Assembly (NCBI GenBank): GCA_009937625.1 | Contig: JAACFA010000033.1 | Span: forward strand, 1 to 38,339 | Origin: Gammaproteobacteria bacterium | GTDB taxonomy: Bacteria; Pseudomonadota; Gammaproteobacteria; GCA-001735895 | Direction of reading: 5' to 3' | DNA length: 38,339 nt | In this document: positions 25,258-36,255 of the stretch, piece by piece | How positions within the stretch are numbered: position 1 is the stretch's first letter | How the letters are laid out: every line of letters begins with the position of its first letter | Made by a program: the position numbers and the translations under genes | Notes under the pieces: model-generated | Database searches by the model: none | Told to the model about the DNA's origin: nothing | What the model saw: the letters and a program-made list of their open reading frames with translations, nothing else

Positions 25258-26681
25258 TTACCCTTCCCGGCCGGTTGGTGCCGAGCCAGAAATTCCGCCG
25301 CCCAGGCGCCAATACTGCCCGCGCCGAGGGTAACGAAAACATCATCGTCCTGTAATACGGTTTCGAGCACCTCGTCGAGCCCCTCTAGACTCTCGACGAA
25401 GACCGGGTCGACCTTGCCACGACCGCGAATCGAGCGCGCCAGCGAGCGACCGTCCGCATCCTTGATATGCGCCTCGCCAGCCGGATATACATCCAGCAGA
25501 ATCAACTGATCGACCTCCGACAGGACCTGGGTAAAGTCTTCGAACAGATCCCGCGTGCGGGTATATCGATGCGGCTGGAACAGCACTGCCAGACGCTTGT
25601 CGGGCCAGGCTGCCCGAATACCGGCCAGGGTCGCCGCAATCTCATTGGGATGATGCGCATAATCGTCGATATGCATGATCTTGCCATTGGCAAGCTGCAG
25701 CCCCGTGGTGATCTGGCAGCGACGACCGATGCCGGAAAACTCCGACAGCGCCTTGCAAATCGCCTGCGGCGAAACGCCCAGCTCCCAGGCGATGGCAACC
25801 GCGGCGGTGGCATTGAGCACGTTATGCTTGCCGGTCAGGTTCAGTTCGATCTCGAGGGCATCGTCGGCATCCGGCAGCTGCACGCTGAAGCGACTGCGGG
25901 CGCCATACGCCGCGACCGCGGTTATGCGCACATCGGCATCCTCAGCCTCGCCGTAGGTCAGCACCGGGCGCGACACCTGATCCATGATTTCACGCACCAC
26001 CGGATCGTCGATACACAGCACCGCGAGTCCGTAGAACGGCAAGTGATGCAGAAATTCTACAAAGGCCTGCTTGAGCCGCTCGAAGTCTCCCTCGTAGGTC
26101 GACAGGTGATCGTTATCGATGTTGGTGACTATCGCCATCATCGGCTGTAGATACAGAAAAGACGCGTCGGACTCATCCGCCTCGGCTACCAGGTAATCGC
26201 TCAGTCCCAGCCGCGCGTGGCGACCCGAACTAATAAGCTTGCCGCCGATGACATAGGTGGGATCGATATCGCCGCTGGCCAGCACGCTTGCCACCAGGCT
26301 GGTGGTAGTAGTTTTACCGTGGGTGCCGGCTACCGCGATACCGCGGCGGAAACGCATCAGCTCCGCCAGCATCTCGGCGCGCCGCACCACCGGGATACGC
26401 TGTTCGCGCGCCGCTTCGAGCTCGGGATTATCCGCATCGATGGCGGTCGATACCACGACCACGTGCGCATCGGCCACGTTTTCCCGCCGATGCCCGATGG
26501 TCACTTCGATGCCGAGCTCGCGCAGGTGCCGAACCATCGCACTGTCGGCAATGTCCGAGCCGCTGATATGATAATTAAGGTTATGGAATACCTCGGCAAT
26601 ACCGCTCATGCCGGCGCCGCCGATACCGGTGAAATGTATATTGCGAATGCGCCGCATGAAGTGCTTGGAACTAACCGTCAT
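25254..26681 (-). CDS. murC: UDP-N-acetylmuramate--L-alanine ligase (MurC)
   Basis: MurC adds the first peptide-stem residue, L-Ala, to UDP-MurNAc. The 475-residue protein has the N-terminal UDP-binding Rossmann motif ([17 protein letters not shown]), the P-loop [36 protein letters not shown], the C-terminal-domain [23 protein letters not shown] and [12 protein letters not shown]. The ATG at 26681 has GGAG 7 nt upstream and overlaps the murG stop by 4 nt. No deletion is visible against E. coli MurC. Confidence 0.96.
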   Translation of the reverse strand: MTVSSKHFMRRIRNIHFTGIGGAGMSGIAEVFHNLNYHISGSDIADSAMVRHLRELGIEVTIGHRRENVADAHVVVVSTAIDADNPELEAAREQRIPVVRRAEMLAELMRFRRGIAVAGTHGKTTTTSLVASVLASGDIDPTYVIGGKLISSGRHARLGLSDYLVAEADESDASFLYLQPMMAIVTNIDNDHLSTYEGDFERLKQAFVEFLHHLPFYGLAVLCIDDPVVREIMDQVSRPVLTYGEAEDADVRITAVAAYGARSRFSVQLPDADDALEIELNLTGKHNVLNATAAVAIAWELGVSPQAICKALSEFSGIGRRCQITTGLQLANGKIMHIDDYAHHPNEIAATLAGIRAAWPDKRLAVLFQPHRYTRTRDLFEDFTQVLSEVDQLILLDVYPAGEAHIKDADGRSLARSIRGRGKVDPVFVESLEGLDEVLETVLQDDDVFVTLGAGSIGAWAAEFLARHQPAGKGK

Positions 26682-27772
26682 GACAGTGCTCCGGCCAGAA
26701 TGCCGTCAGCCAGGCGCTCGGCCGCATCGGCCCGGAAACAGGCGCGGGCATTGAGTGCCATTTCCACCAGTGCGGGCCGATTCTGCTGAAAAAATTTCAG
26801 CTTCAGCGCCAGGCTCTCGGCACTCAAATCGGGCTCGGCGATAATCTGTGCAGCGCCGTTTTGTTCGAGGAAAAGAGCGTTGTGGTACTGGTGATTATCG
26901 ACCGCGTAGGGAAACGGAATCAACAGCGCGGCGACCCCGGTCGCAGCCAGTTCCGCGATTGTCAGGGCGCCGGCACGGCAGACCACCAGGTCAGCCCAGA
27001 CATAGGCCGCCGGCATATCCTCGATAAAGCTGACCACCTCGGCCTCGACCCTGGCGTTGCGGTAATTCTGCTCGCAAACGGCCACGTGCCGGTCGCCGCA
27101 CTGATGCCGGACCCGGGGACGTTGATCCCGGTCCAGACAGGCAATCGCCTCGGGCAGAAACTGGTTCAGCGCGGCCGCCCCGAGGCTGCCCCCGATTACC
27201 AGCAATTGCAGCGGCTTATCCATCCTGGCCTGCAGGCGCGCGGCAGGATCGCCCAGGTCGGCGAAACTGGCGCGTACCGGATTGCCGATGCATTCGCTGC
27301 GCGGTACCGACTGCGCAGCATCCGGAAACGCGAAAAAACTGCGCGTTGCGAACCGGCTTAGAATCCGATTGGTCAGGCCGATGATCGAATTCTGTTCGTG
27401 CAGGTAGAGCGGGATATTGAGCAACCAGGCCATCAGGCCGCCGGGACCGGCGACAAAGCCGCCCATGCCCAGAACCGCCTTGGGCCGGGTACGGCGCAGC
27501 ACTTGCAATGCCTGCCAGCAGGCGCGTAACAGGCGAAACGGCGCCAGCACCAGCGTAACCATGCCCTTACCGCGCAAGCCCTGCACGCTCAACCATTCGA
27601 TCGCGAAATCGGCCGCTGGCACTACCCTTGCCTCGATGCCGGAACGGGTGCCAAGCCAGACGATGCTTTCGCCACGTTGGCGCAGATTTTCAGCCACCGC
27701 CAGCGCCGGGAACACGTGCCCGCCGGTACCGCCCGCCATCACCAGGATCGGTTTTTGCATGGCAGTACTCAT
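26678..27772 (-). CDS. murG: UDP-GlcNAc:lipid I N-acetylglucosaminyltransferase (MurG)
   Basis: MurG converts lipid I to lipid II on the cytoplasmic face of the inner membrane. The 364-residue GT28 enzyme has the glycine-rich loop ([19 protein letters not shown]), [30 protein letters not shown], the second loop ([15 protein letters not shown]) and the UDP-sugar site ([24 protein letters not shown] with VDNHQYHNA). The start at 27772 is chosen by the family N-terminus and by the 4-nt overlap with ftsW. Confidence 0.95.
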   Translation of the reverse strand: MSTAMQKPILVMAGGTGGHVFPALAVAENLRQRGESIVWLGTRSGIEARVVPAADFAIEWLSVQGLRGKGMVTLVLAPFRLLRACWQALQVLRRTRPKAVLGMGGFVAGPGGLMAWLLNIPLYLHEQNSIIGLTNRILSRFATRSFFAFPDAAQSVPRSECIGNPVRASFADLGDPAARLQARMDKPLQLLVIGGSLGAAALNQFLPEAIACLDRDQRPRVRHQCGDRHVAVCEQNYRNARVEAEVVSFIEDMPAAYVWADLVVCRAGALTIAELAATGVAALLIPFPYAVDNHQYHNALFLEQNGAAQIIAEPDLSAESLALKLKFFQQNRPALVEMALNARACFRADAAERLADGILAGALS

Positions 27773-28968
27773 CGGCGCTTCACCGCCTTGCGACGTGCGC
27801 CGGGCACGGTATCGCCCTGCTGGCACTCGTAGTAGACCCGCAGCACGAGACCAACCGCAAACGACATGCTGAGAATCGAATTACCGCCATAGCTGATGAA
27901 CGGCAGGGTCAAACCCTTGGTGGGCAACGCGCCCATGTTGACGCCTATGTTGATCACCGCCTGTAGCGTGATCAGCAGGCCCACACCGTAGGCCAGGTAG
28001 GCACCGAAAGCCTGTTGCTTCTGCAGGGCCATGCGGGCAATCGAAAAGCAGCGCAGCGCAAACAGCCCGAACAGGCTGATCAACAGCACCTGGCCGACAA
28101 AGCCGAACTCTTCGGCGAATATGGCAAACATGAAATCGGTGTGCGCTTCGGGCAGGTAAAACAGCTTTTGAATACTGCCTCCCAGGCCCGAACCGAACCA
28201 GCCGCCGCTGCCGATGGCAATCAATGATTGCGTCAACTGGAAACCGCTGTTGAACGGATCGGCCCAGGGATCGATGAACGACGTGATGCGCGCCAGGCGA
28301 TAAGGCGATGACACCGCCAGCAAGCCCATGATACAGAGGGTGCCGATGACAAACAGGATGAACTGGCCGAAGCGCACGCCACCGAGGAAAATCAGGCCCA
28401 GGCCGGTCATCAGCAATACCGCCGCGGCGCCGAAATCGGGCTCCATTACCAGCAGACCGCTGGCGACGGCGAGTATCAGCATCGGTTTGATGAAGCCCAT
28501 GGTATTGGTCTGTATCTCGTCGGTGCGCCGGATCAGGTAGCCGCTCAGATAGATAATGAGAAACAGCTTGGCGACCTCCGATACCTGGAAGGTAAACAGG
28601 CCGAAGTTCAGCCAGCGCGTGCTGCCGTTCACGGTATGACCGACACCGGGGATCAGCACGCATGCAAGCAGGATGATCGAGCCCAGCATCAGCACCATGC
28701 CGTTGTTACTCCAGAATCTGAGCGGAATCCTGCAGGCGAACCAGACCAGTGCCAGGCTCAGCAGGATACGCAGAAACTGACGCTTGGCGTAATAGAATGG
28801 ATCCTGGGTTTGCTGGTCGGCGATGCCGATCGATGCCGAGGCCACCATTACCAGGCCGATGCAAATCAGCGTCAGGTAAATCAGCAGGGTCACGCGGTCG
28901 TAATCCTCCGCTAGCGTCGGCTCCACCCTGGACGCCAGGTTACCAGTCTTGATCGCCTGGCTAGTCAT
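27769..28968 (-). CDS. ftsW: Peptidoglycan glycosyltransferase FtsW
   Basis: FtsW is the septal SEDS-family glycan polymerase that works with FtsI. The 399-residue protein has about ten membrane helices, the extracytoplasmic WLNFGLFTFQVSEVAKLFLIIYLSGYL, MEPDFGAAAVLL, FNSGFQLTQSLIAIGSGGWFGSGLGGSIQK with LPEAHTDFMFAIFAEEFG, and the C-terminal PFISYGGNSILS typical of SEDS proteins. The ATG at 28968 has GGGAG 7 nt upstream and overlaps the murD stop by 8 nt. Confidence 0.95.
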   Translation of the reverse strand: MTSQAIKTGNLASRVEPTLAEDYDRVTLLIYLTLICIGLVMVASASIGIADQQTQDPFYYAKRQFLRILLSLALVWFACRIPLRFWSNNGMVLMLGSIILLACVLIPGVGHTVNGSTRWLNFGLFTFQVSEVAKLFLIIYLSGYLIRRTDEIQTNTMGFIKPMLILAVASGLLVMEPDFGAAAVLLMTGLGLIFLGGVRFGQFILFVIGTLCIMGLLAVSSPYRLARITSFIDPWADPFNSGFQLTQSLIAIGSGGWFGSGLGGSIQKLFYLPEAHTDFMFAIFAEEFGFVGQVLLISLFGLFALRCFSIARMALQKQQAFGAYLAYGVGLLITLQAVINIGVNMGALPTKGLTLPFISYGGNSILSMSFAVGLVLRVYYECQQGDTVPGARRKAVKRR

Positions 28969-30304
28969 TTGCCAACTCCCTGACCCGCTGCATGAAATCT
29001 TCACCGCGCTGTTCGAACTTTTCATACATGTCGAAACTGGCGCAGGCTGGCGCCAGCAGCACGCAGTCGCCGTTGACCGCGGCCTGCTGCGCGCGTCGCA
29101 CCGCCGCGCGCATGTCTGGCACCAGCTCGATGTCGCTAGCGCCCCGCCAGGCCTGCTGCAGGCGCGGCGCATCTTGTCCCAGCAGCAACACCAGCTTGAC
29201 CCTGTCGCGAATGGTATCCGTCATCACCGACATATCCGCGCCCTTGGACTGCCCCCCGGCGATCAGTATCACCGGCCGCTCGCGGCCCTCGATCGACGCT
29301 TTTGCCGCGCCGACGTTGGTTGCCTTGGAATCGTTAATCCATTCGACCCCGTCGATTTCGGCGACCCACTGACTACGGTGCGGAATGCCCGCAAAATCCC
29401 GCAGCGCGCCCACGATCGCGGCGCGCGAAATATCGAGAACGTTGGCGATCGCCATCGCCGCCAGGCAGTTGGCCCAGTTGTGCCGCCCGCTGATCTTGAG
29501 CTCGTTGACTTTTATCCACGCTTCGTCGCGATGCGCCAGCGCGTAGCCGTCGTTCTCGACCAGCCTGAACTCTGCGGCCGAGGAAGGATCCAGGCTAAAG
29601 CAGACATCGTCGACATCGTGCCGTGTCAACGAGTCGTCGAGATTGCTGACGCAGGTAACGGCATTGCGATAAATACCCAACTTGGCCTGTATGTACTCGT
29701 CATAGTCGGCGTAACGGTCGAGGTGGTCTTCGCACAGGTTCAACACGGCCGCGACCCGGGGACGCAGAGAGGTGGTGGTCTCGAGCTGGTAGCTGGATAG
29801 CTCGAGCACGTAATAATCGGGTTTCTCGGCCAGCAGATCGAGCGCGGCGGTACCGATGTTACCGCCGACCGCGACCTTGTTGCGGTCCCGTTCGATCATC
29901 GCCCCGACCAACGTGGTAACAGTGCTCTTGCCGTTGGAACCGGTGATTGCGATCACCGGCTTGTCCACCAGGCGCGCAAAAAGTTCGACGTCGCCGAGCA
30001 CCGTCTTGCCGCGTTCTGCCGCCGCTTCGATCTCGGGCTGGCGCACCGAAAGCCCCGGACTGACGACGATGACGTCGGCCCAGTTGGTCAACTCCGCAGC
30101 CAGCGCACCGGGATAGAAGTCGACCGCTTCGAAACCTGCCTTCAACTGCCCCAGGTAGGGCGGAATATCGCGCGTATCCTGAATCCGGCAGCGGTAACCG
30201 CACTCGAGCAGGTAAGCAGCCACCGAGTAACCGCTAACGCCGAGGCCGACTACCAGGTAGTTGACGTCTGCAAGCGCTGTCGACTGTTGACTCACGTTTA
30301 GCAT
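28961..30304 (-). CDS. murD: UDP-N-acetylmuramoylalanine--D-glutamate ligase (MurD)
   Basis: MurD adds D-Glu to UDP-MurNAc-L-Ala. The 447-residue protein has the N-terminal UDP-binding domain (YLVVGLGVSGYSVAAYL, VVSPGLSV), P-loop ITGSNGKSTVTTL, the GGNIGTAALDLL region, LELSSYQLE, NLCEDHLDRY, SGRHNWANCLAAMAIA, PHRSQWV, NDSKATNVGAAKASIEG and LLAPACASFDMYEKFEQRGEDF. The start at 30304 shares one base with the mraY stop (TAATG); the longer open frame upstream is unrelated. Confidence 0.96.
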   Translation of the reverse strand: MLNVSQQSTALADVNYLVVGLGVSGYSVAAYLLECGYRCRIQDTRDIPPYLGQLKAGFEAVDFYPGALAAELTNWADVIVVSPGLSVRQPEIEAAAERGKTVLGDVELFARLVDKPVIAITGSNGKSTVTTLVGAMIERDRNKVAVGGNIGTAALDLLAEKPDYYVLELSSYQLETTTSLRPRVAAVLNLCEDHLDRYADYDEYIQAKLGIYRNAVTCVSNLDDSLTRHDVDDVCFSLDPSSAAEFRLVENDGYALAHRDEAWIKVNELKISGRHNWANCLAAMAIANVLDISRAAIVGALRDFAGIPHRSQWVAEIDGVEWINDSKATNVGAAKASIEGRERPVILIAGGQSKGADMSVMTDTIRDRVKLVLLLGQDAPRLQQAWRGASDIELVPDMRAAVRRAQQAAVNGDCVLLAPACASFDMYEKFEQRGEDFMQRVRELAND

Positions 30305-31386
30305 TACCGAATCTTTAAACTCGCCAGGCCGATCAGCACCAGCACCACGGTGATGATCCAGAAGCGCACGATGATGCGCGGCTCGGGCCACCCCTTTAGC
30401 TCGTAGTGATGATGCAGCGGCGCCATGCGAAAAATGCGACGGCCGGTCAGTTTGAAGGAAGCGACCTGCAGCATGACCGATACCGTCTCGACCACGAAGA
30501 TACCGCCCATGATGAAGAGCACCAGTTCCTGCCGCACGATCACCGCCAGCACGCCGAGCGCGGCGCCCAGCGACAGCGCGCCGACGTCGCCCATGAAAAC
30601 CTGTGCCGGGTAGGTATTGAACCAGAGAAAGCCGAGACCCGCGCCGACCAGCGCACCGCAGAACACAACCATTTCACCGACGCCCGGAACGTAGGGAATA
30701 CCGAGATAATTGGAAAAATTGAAGTTCCCCGTCAGGTAGGCAAATACGCCCAGCGCGCCGCCGACCAGCACGGTCGGCAGGATTGCCAGCCCATCCAGTC
30801 CGTCGGTCAGGTTGACCGCGTTGCTGCTGCCGACGATAACAAAATAAGACAGCACCACGTAAAACCAGCCGAGATCGATCAGTATGTCCTTGATAAACGG
30901 CACGATAAGCTGGGTCTCGATCGGGAACTGGGCGGTGTTGAACAGCGCCAGCGCCGCGCTCAGGCCGATAACGGACTGCCAGAAATACTTGGACCTGGCC
31001 GACAGTCCCTTTGAATTGCCGTAAACGATTTTCTTGAAATCGTCGATCCAGCCGATGATCCCGAAACCAATGGTGACGAATAGCACTACCCAGACGAAAC
31101 GCGACGACAGGTCGCTCCACAACAGGGTGCTGGTTACGATCGCTACCAGGATTAACGCGCCGCCCATGGTCGGCGTGCCGGCCTTGGAAAAATGACTCTC
31201 GGGGCCATCGACGCGCACGCTCTGCCCGATCTTGTAACTGCTCAGGTAATTGATCATAACCGGCCCTACGATCAGGGCTATCAGGAGCGCGGTCAGCACC
31301 CCCAGAATAGTGCGCAGCGTCAGATACTGAAACACGTTGAATCCGCTGTAATACTGCGTCAGATACTCCGACAGGCTATACAGCAT
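30304..31386 (-). CDS. mraY: Phospho-N-acetylmuramoyl-pentapeptide transferase (MraY)
   Basis: MraY transfers phospho-MurNAc-pentapeptide to undecaprenyl phosphate, forming lipid I, the first membrane step. The 360-residue protein equals E. coli in length. It has about ten membrane helices, [11 protein letters not shown], the catalytic aspartates ([19 protein letters not shown]), [28 protein letters not shown] and the histidine motif [13 protein letters not shown]. The ATG at 31386 (MLYSLSEYL) is preferred over the one at 31392 because a GGGGGA ribosome site lies 7 nt before it. It overlaps murF by 11 nt. Confidence 0.96.
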   Translation of the reverse strand: MLYSLSEYLTQYYSGFNVFQYLTLRTILGVLTALLIALIVGPVMINYLSSYKIGQSVRVDGPESHFSKAGTPTMGGALILVAIVTSTLLWSDLSSRFVWVVLFVTIGFGIIGWIDDFKKIVYGNSKGLSARSKYFWQSVIGLSAALALFNTAQFPIETQLIVPFIKDILIDLGWFYVVLSYFVIVGSSNAVNLTDGLDGLAILPTVLVGGALGVFAYLTGNFNFSNYLGIPYVPGVGEMVVFCGALVGAGLGFLWFNTYPAQVFMGDVGALSLGAALGVLAVIVRQELVLFIMGGIFVVETVSVMLQVASFKLTGRRIFRMAPLHHHYELKGWPEPRIIVRFWIITVVLVLIGLASLKIR

Positions 31387-32746
31387 TGGCATGTCCCCCG
31401 TTAGCCGACTGATTCAGCAGCGCGACCAGCCGCTCCATGCCCGCCGCGCGTGAACCCTTGACCAGCAAATTTACACCCTCGTGAATCTGTGACAGGATCG
31501 CCTCCGCCATATCCTCGATACAATCGAAGCAGTAACCCGACGTACCGAATTCCTGGCTCGCGATACGGCTCATTTCACCGATACCGAAAAATTTCTCGAC
31601 TCCGAGTTCGCGCGCAAAACGTCCCGCCTCACGGTGCATTTCAACCGCCTCGGAACCGAGCTCGCCCATATCGCCCAGCGCCAGCCACGGCGACCCCTGC
31701 AGCGCACATAAGACCCTGATTCCGGCCTCCAACGAATCGGGATTGGCATTGTAGCTATCGTCGATCAGGCGGCTGCGCGCGGGCCCGGGCAGCATTTGCA
31801 GTCGCCCCTTGACCCCCGAGAAACCTTCCAGGTTGGCCACCGCGACCTCGAATTCGATGCCGGCAAGGATCGCCAGCGACACCGCGGCTAGCGCGTTACG
31901 CGCGTTATGCTCGCCGAGGACGCCGAGCACACAGGCACGAGCCTGACCCTGGTAACTGAACTCGACCCTCAAGGCTTCATTAACCAGTGACCAGCTGGCT
32001 GCGACATCTGCTGCCTGGTCGATTCCGCAGCTAAGCCGCGTTTGTGCCGCGCAAATGTCTTGCCAGTACTCGCTGGCAACCTCGTCGGCGTTGAACAGGG
32101 CACTTTGTTCCGGGCCGCAGTAGGCATAGAGTTCGCCCTTGGCTTCGATTACGCCCTGCACGTCGCCAAAACCTGCCAGGTGCGCGGCGGCAACGTTGTT
32201 GACGTAGACAATATCGGGATCGGCAATCGAGGCCAGGTTGGCAATCTCACCGCGGTGATTCGCACCCATTTCGATAATCGCAAACTGGTGACCCTGCTCC
32301 AGTTCGAACAGGGTCAGCGGCACGCCGATATCGTTGTTCAGGTTGCCCCGGGTCGCGAGCGCCGAGGCCTCGCGCCCCAGGATCTGGTGCAGCATTTCCT
32401 TGACCGTCGTCTTGCCGTTGCTGCCGGTTAACGCCACCACGCAAGGATCGCAGAAATGTCGCCAGTGATTGGCTAACTGCGCAAGCGCCTGCTTGCAATC
32501 GGCGACCTCGATCTGGCCGATGTCGCATTGCTGGCGCTGCTCCACCAGCGCTGCCACGGCGCCGTTACGATAGGCCGCGTCGACAAACCGGTGACCATCG
32601 AAATTCGGCCCCTTGATGGCGACAAATAGCTTGCCCGCGCAAGACTGACGGGAATCGATAGTGACGGCCGAAAAATCGATTCCCGGCAACCCATCCGCTT
32701 GTGCGCCGAGAATGCCGGCCAGCGCTGGCAAGGACAGGCTAATCAT
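31376..32746 (-). CDS. murF: UDP-N-acetylmuramoyl-tripeptide--D-alanyl-D-alanine ligase (MurF)
   Basis: MurF adds D-Ala-D-Ala, completing the UDP-MurNAc-pentapeptide. From the ATG at 32746 ([15 protein letters not shown]) it has 456 residues, against 452 in E. coli. Motifs are [25 protein letters not shown]-loop [70 protein letters not shown] and [14 protein letters not shown]. The start overlaps the murE stop by 8 nt, with AGGTG just upstream. Confidence 0.96.
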   Translation of the reverse strand: MISLSLPALAGILGAQADGLPGIDFSAVTIDSRQSCAGKLFVAIKGPNFDGHRFVDAAYRNGAVAALVEQRQQCDIGQIEVADCKQALAQLANHWRHFCDPCVVALTGSNGKTTVKEMLHQILGREASALATRGNLNNDIGVPLTLFELEQGHQFAIIEMGANHRGEIANLASIADPDIVYVNNVAAAHLAGFGDVQGVIEAKGELYAYCGPEQSALFNADEVASEYWQDICAAQTRLSCGIDQAADVAASWSLVNEALRVEFSYQGQARACVLGVLGEHNARNALAAVSLAILAGIEFEVAVANLEGFSGVKGRLQMLPGPARSRLIDDSYNANPDSLEAGIRVLCALQGSPWLALGDMGELGSEAVEMHREAGRFARELGVEKFFGIGEMSRIASQEFGTSGYCFDCIEDMAEAILSQIHEGVNLLVKGSRAAGMERLVALLNQSANGGHANAV

Positions 32747-34262
32747 GCGACACCTGCAGAATCCGGCTAACGACGTGACGATCGCTGAACGGCCGCCGCT
32801 CATTGCCAACGATTTGCTCTTGCTCGTGACCCTTGCCCGCAATCACGACCAGGTCTTCGGCGGCGGCTTGCGACAGCGCATATTCGATGGCGGCCTGCCG
32901 ATTGTGTACCACGCAGGCGCGCTCGGGATGCTGCATCCCGGCCAGGATTTCGCTGACGATCTTTTCGGGTGACTCGTTGCGCGGATTATCGTCGGTAACA
33001 ATGGCTCGATCCGCCAGTTGCTCGACCGCGCGGCCCATGCCGCTGCGCTTGCCCTGGTCGCGATCGCCGCCGCAGCCAAATACGCACCACAGCTTGCCGG
33101 CGGTATGTTTCCGGCTGGCCCCCAGGCAGGCGCGCAGAGCCTGCTCGGTATGCGCAAAATCGATTACCGCGGAGGCCATACCGCGCCTGCCGATAAATTT
33201 CTCCATGCGCCCCGGAATCGGTTTCAGGTCCTTGACCGCAATCTCCAGCTCGCTGTAATCGAGTCCCAGGGCGACTAGCGTGGCGATACAGGCGAGCGTA
33301 TTCTCGACGTTGAAACGACCGATTAGCGCGGTCACCGCGGTGACTTCTCCCAGCGGGGTAATCGCACAGATATTCTGCCCGTTGGCGGTTAACTCACAGG
33401 ATTTCAGTCTGACCTCGGCCCCTTGCCCGGTATCGCTGAGCGCCGAATAGCGGTAAAGCGAATCCTGGTCGACCGTCTGGCTTAGCTGCGCCCCAAAGGC
33501 GTCGTCGGCATTGACCACGCGACCGGAAAGCTCGAACTCGTGAAACAGCCTTGCCTTGGCGGCGGCATAGCTTTCATGACTGCCGTGATAATCCAGGTGA
33601 TCGCGCCCGAGGTTGGTCAACACGGCGATATCGAAATCACAGCCGTTGACGCGAAACTGCTCGAGCGCATGCGACGAAACTTCCATCACCACGTATTCGC
33701 AACGCTGCTGCTGGAACTCGAATAGCCGCGACTGCAGGCTGACGGCGTCGGGTGTCGTCAGGGAGTCGGGCGTCAGTTGGTTGGCTATGCCGTAGCCGAG
33801 CGTACCGATACTGGCGCAGCTTTTGCCGATGCGCGTCAGGGCCTGGGTTACCAGATGCGTGACGCTGGACTTGCCGTCGGTGCCGGTAATGCCGACGATG
33901 GTCATCGCGCGGCCCGGGTCGCCGAAAAAGCGGCTTACGATATGGCCATTGGCGCGCTCCAGCTGGTCCACACCGACCCAGCAGGTATCGACCTGCTTAC
34001 GCAACAGCGGTATACGACTGAGACTGTATTCATCGCTAGCGTCGTAGATTACCACCACGGCCCCGGCCTTGACCGCATCGATAGCGTAATCGATGCCGTT
34101 GGATTTAATCCCGGGTAGCGCGACGAAGGCCGAGTCAGGGGTGATCTGGGCGCTGTTGCTGGCAATGTTGCAGATCCTGATATCGGGCACCGGGTCATGC
34201 AGCGCAAACCCAGCCAGCAATTGCGGCAAGGGCATTCCGGGAATTTGAACGTTTGTCATCAT
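32739..34262 (-). CDS. murE: UDP-MurNAc-tripeptide synthetase (MurE), meso-diaminopimelate type
   Basis: MurE adds the third stem residue. The 507-residue protein has SNSAQITPDSAFVALPG, P-loop GITGTDGKSSVTHL (S where many have T), the ALEQFRVNGCDFDIAVLTNLGRDHLDYHGS segment, PGRMEKF, DFAHTEQAL and VFGCGGDRDQGKRSGMG. The DNPRNESPEKI motif selects meso-diaminopimelate rather than lysine. The ATG at 34262 overlaps the ftsI stop (ATGA); a second ATG follows directly at 34259. Confidence 0.95.
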   Translation of the reverse strand: MMTNVQIPGMPLPQLLAGFALHDPVPDIRICNIASNSAQITPDSAFVALPGIKSNGIDYAIDAVKAGAVVVIYDASDEYSLSRIPLLRKQVDTCWVGVDQLERANGHIVSRFFGDPGRAMTIVGITGTDGKSSVTHLVTQALTRIGKSCASIGTLGYGIANQLTPDSLTTPDAVSLQSRLFEFQQQRCEYVVMEVSSHALEQFRVNGCDFDIAVLTNLGRDHLDYHGSHESYAAAKARLFHEFELSGRVVNADDAFGAQLSQTVDQDSLYRYSALSDTGQGAEVRLKSCELTANGQNICAITPLGEVTAVTALIGRFNVENTLACIATLVALGLDYSELEIAVKDLKPIPGRMEKFIGRRGMASAVIDFAHTEQALRACLGASRKHTAGKLWCVFGCGGDRDQGKRSGMGRAVEQLADRAIVTDDNPRNESPEKIVSEILAGMQHPERACVVHNRQAAIEYALSQAAAEDLVVIAGKGHEQEQIVGNERRPFSDRHVVSRILQVSHD

Positions 34263-35977
34263 CCCCCCTTGCCCTTGCTGTGTGCCAGGGTCGGCAGATC
34301 GTCGGGCGGAATATCGAGAATGCGCAAGGCATTCGATATGACTTCCTGGAATACCGGCGCCGCAACCACACCACCGTAGTAACCGTTCTGGGTCGGTTCG
34401 TCGATCATGACCGCCATTACCAGGCGCGGGTTGCTGGCCGGCGCGATGCCGGCGAATACCGAGACGTAGTCGTCCTTCTGATAGCCACCATCGATGCTCT
34501 TTTTTGCGGTGCCGGTTTTACCGGCCACCCGGTAGCCAGCGACCGCGGCCTGCTGCGCGGTACCCTCGGGCCCGACCACTTCGGTCATCATCTGCAGCAG
34601 CTGCTGCGCGGTAGCGGCTTTCATGACGTGGCGCGATATCTCGTTGGCGCGGGCCGCTACCGGCTCCTTGCGCAACAGGCTCAGCTCGAGCAGACGTCCC
34701 TGGTTGGCAATCACCGTATAGGCGCGCGCCAGCTGGGTAATCGACATCGACATGCCGTAGCCGAAGCCCATGGTCGCATGATCGAGAGGTTGCCACTGGC
34801 TGAAGTGCCGAAAATAGCCGGCAGACTCGCCGGGGAAGGAGACGCCAGAGGGTTGGCCAAAGCCGTAATCCGTCAAGCTTTGCCATAACTCTTCCGGCTC
34901 GAGCGACATGGCGATGCGCGTGGCACCCACGTTGCTCGATTTACGCAGGATGCCGGGCAGGTCGAGCACGCCGTAATTACGAATATCCTTGACCGCATGG
35001 CCGCTGACCATCATGTAACCCGGCGAGGTATCGATGCTGCTGCCGCGGTGGTAGCGACCGTGATCGAGCGCCGCCGCGAGGGTAAAGGGCTTGATCGCCG
35101 AACCCGGTTCGAAGACATCCGTCAGCGCGCGATTGCGCAACTGCCTGGCCGCCATCGAAGTGCGTCGGTTCGGGTTGTAGGACGGTTGATTGACGATCGC
35201 CAGGATCTCGCCGCTGCGCGCGTCGAGCAGCACCGCGGAGCCGGCCTTGGCGGCATGGTACTTGATGGCGCGCGCCAGGCTGCGGTAGGCAATATACTGC
35301 AATCGCATATCGATGCTGGTATGAACGTCGTTACCAGAGCTGGCCGCCTTTACCTGCGCCAGCTCTTCGATGACCTCACCGCGGCGGTTACGAATCACTC
35401 GGCGCTTGCCCGGCTGGGCACGCAACCAATCCTGGTAAGTTAACTCGAGTCCCTCCTGGCCCTGATCGTCGATGTCGGTGAAACCTACCAGGTGCGAAAC
35501 CACCTCGCCGGCGGGATAGTAGCGATGGTACTCGCGCTGCAGGTAAACACCGTCGATATCGGCGGCTACCGAGCGCGCGAAATCCGGTTCGAGCTGACGC
35601 TTCAGGTACACGAACTCGCGATTGGCGCGCTGCTTCAGCATGGTCACGGTATCACGATAATCGAGCTCGAGCTTGCTGGTGACCTGTTTGAGCGCGGCCA
35701 GATTACCGAGAATCTCCTGCGGGTTAACCCAGACCGAATCAACCGGGGTGCTGATCGCCAGCGGGGTGCCGGAACGATCCAGGATCGCACCGCGATAGGC
35801 CGGAGTTTCGATGGTGCGTATCTGGCGCTGCACGCCCTGGCTTTCAAGAAAGTCCTGCTCGACAATCTGCAGGTAAAGCGCACGCCCGACCAGGCCGGAC
35901 AACAATAAAACCAGTACCAGCAGCACGAAATAGTGGCGCGAGCCCAGGAAAACCGCCTGACGCTGTTCACGCTCCAT
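34259..35977 (-). CDS. ftsI: Septal peptidoglycan transpeptidase FtsI (PBP3)
   Basis: FtsI is the class B penicillin-binding protein that crosslinks septal peptidoglycan with FtsW. It has a short cytoplasmic tail, one membrane helix (YFVLLVLVLLLSGLVGRALYLQ), a pedestal domain (RGAILDRSGTPLA) and the transpeptidase domain with active-site serine in EPGSAIKPF, SSN in KSSNVGAT and KTGT in VAGKTGTAKK. All three motifs are intact. The ATG at 35977 is chosen because GGTGGAG lies 5 nt upstream; an ATG at 35995 overlaps the ftsL stop by 4 nt but has no ribosome site, giving 578 instead of 572 residues. Confidence 0.95.
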   Translation of the reverse strand: MEREQRQAVFLGSRHYFVLLVLVLLLSGLVGRALYLQIVEQDFLESQGVQRQIRTIETPAYRGAILDRSGTPLAISTPVDSVWVNPQEILGNLAALKQVTSKLELDYRDTVTMLKQRANREFVYLKRQLEPDFARSVAADIDGVYLQREYHRYYPAGEVVSHLVGFTDIDDQGQEGLELTYQDWLRAQPGKRRVIRNRRGEVIEELAQVKAASSGNDVHTSIDMRLQYIAYRSLARAIKYHAAKAGSAVLLDARSGEILAIVNQPSYNPNRRTSMAARQLRNRALTDVFEPGSAIKPFTLAAALDHGRYHRGSSIDTSPGYMMVSGHAVKDIRNYGVLDLPGILRKSSNVGATRIAMSLEPEELWQSLTDYGFGQPSGVSFPGESAGYFRHFSQWQPLDHATMGFGYGMSMSITQLARAYTVIANQGRLLELSLLRKEPVAARANEISRHVMKAATAQQLLQMMTEVVGPEGTAQQAAVAGYRVAGKTGTAKKSIDGGYQKDDYVSVFAGIAPASNPRLVMAVMIDEPTQNGYYGGVVAAPVFQEVISNALRILDIPPDDLPTLAHSKGKGG

Positions 35978-35991
35978 GTCTGCTCCACCTT

Positions 35992-36255
35992 TCATTTCAG
36001 ACGCACCAGCTCGACGTTTTCGGGCAGCTGCATTTTTAGATCCTTGCGCGCTCTCGATTCGACGTTACTGTGGGTGGCCAGGGTCGTGTTCTGCAGCTGA
36101 AGTCGACCCCATTCGATGGCCTGCTGGTCTTGCTGCTTCTGTATGTTGCGCAAATCGGCGAACAACACCTGGCTTTGATGCTTCACATAAATCACGGTCA
36201 GTGCACTGCCGATAACCAGGGTTAACAGCAGGGATAACCACAGTTTACTATCCAT
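35992..36255 (-). CDS. ftsL: Cell division protein FtsL
   Basis: The 87-residue bitopic protein has one N-terminal membrane helix (KLWLSLLLTLVIGSALTVIYV) and a periplasmic coiled coil (LRNIQKQQDQQAIEWGRLQLQNTTLATHS). It ends in NVESRARKDLKMQLPENVELVRL, the conserved FtsL region that binds FtsB and FtsQ and activates FtsWI. It sits between rsmH (1-nt TGATG overlap) and ftsI, its invariable place. Confidence 0.92.
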   Translation of the reverse strand: MDSKLWLSLLLTLVIGSALTVIYVKHQSQVLFADLRNIQKQQDQQAIEWGRLQLQNTTLATHSNVESRARKDLKMQLPENVELVRLK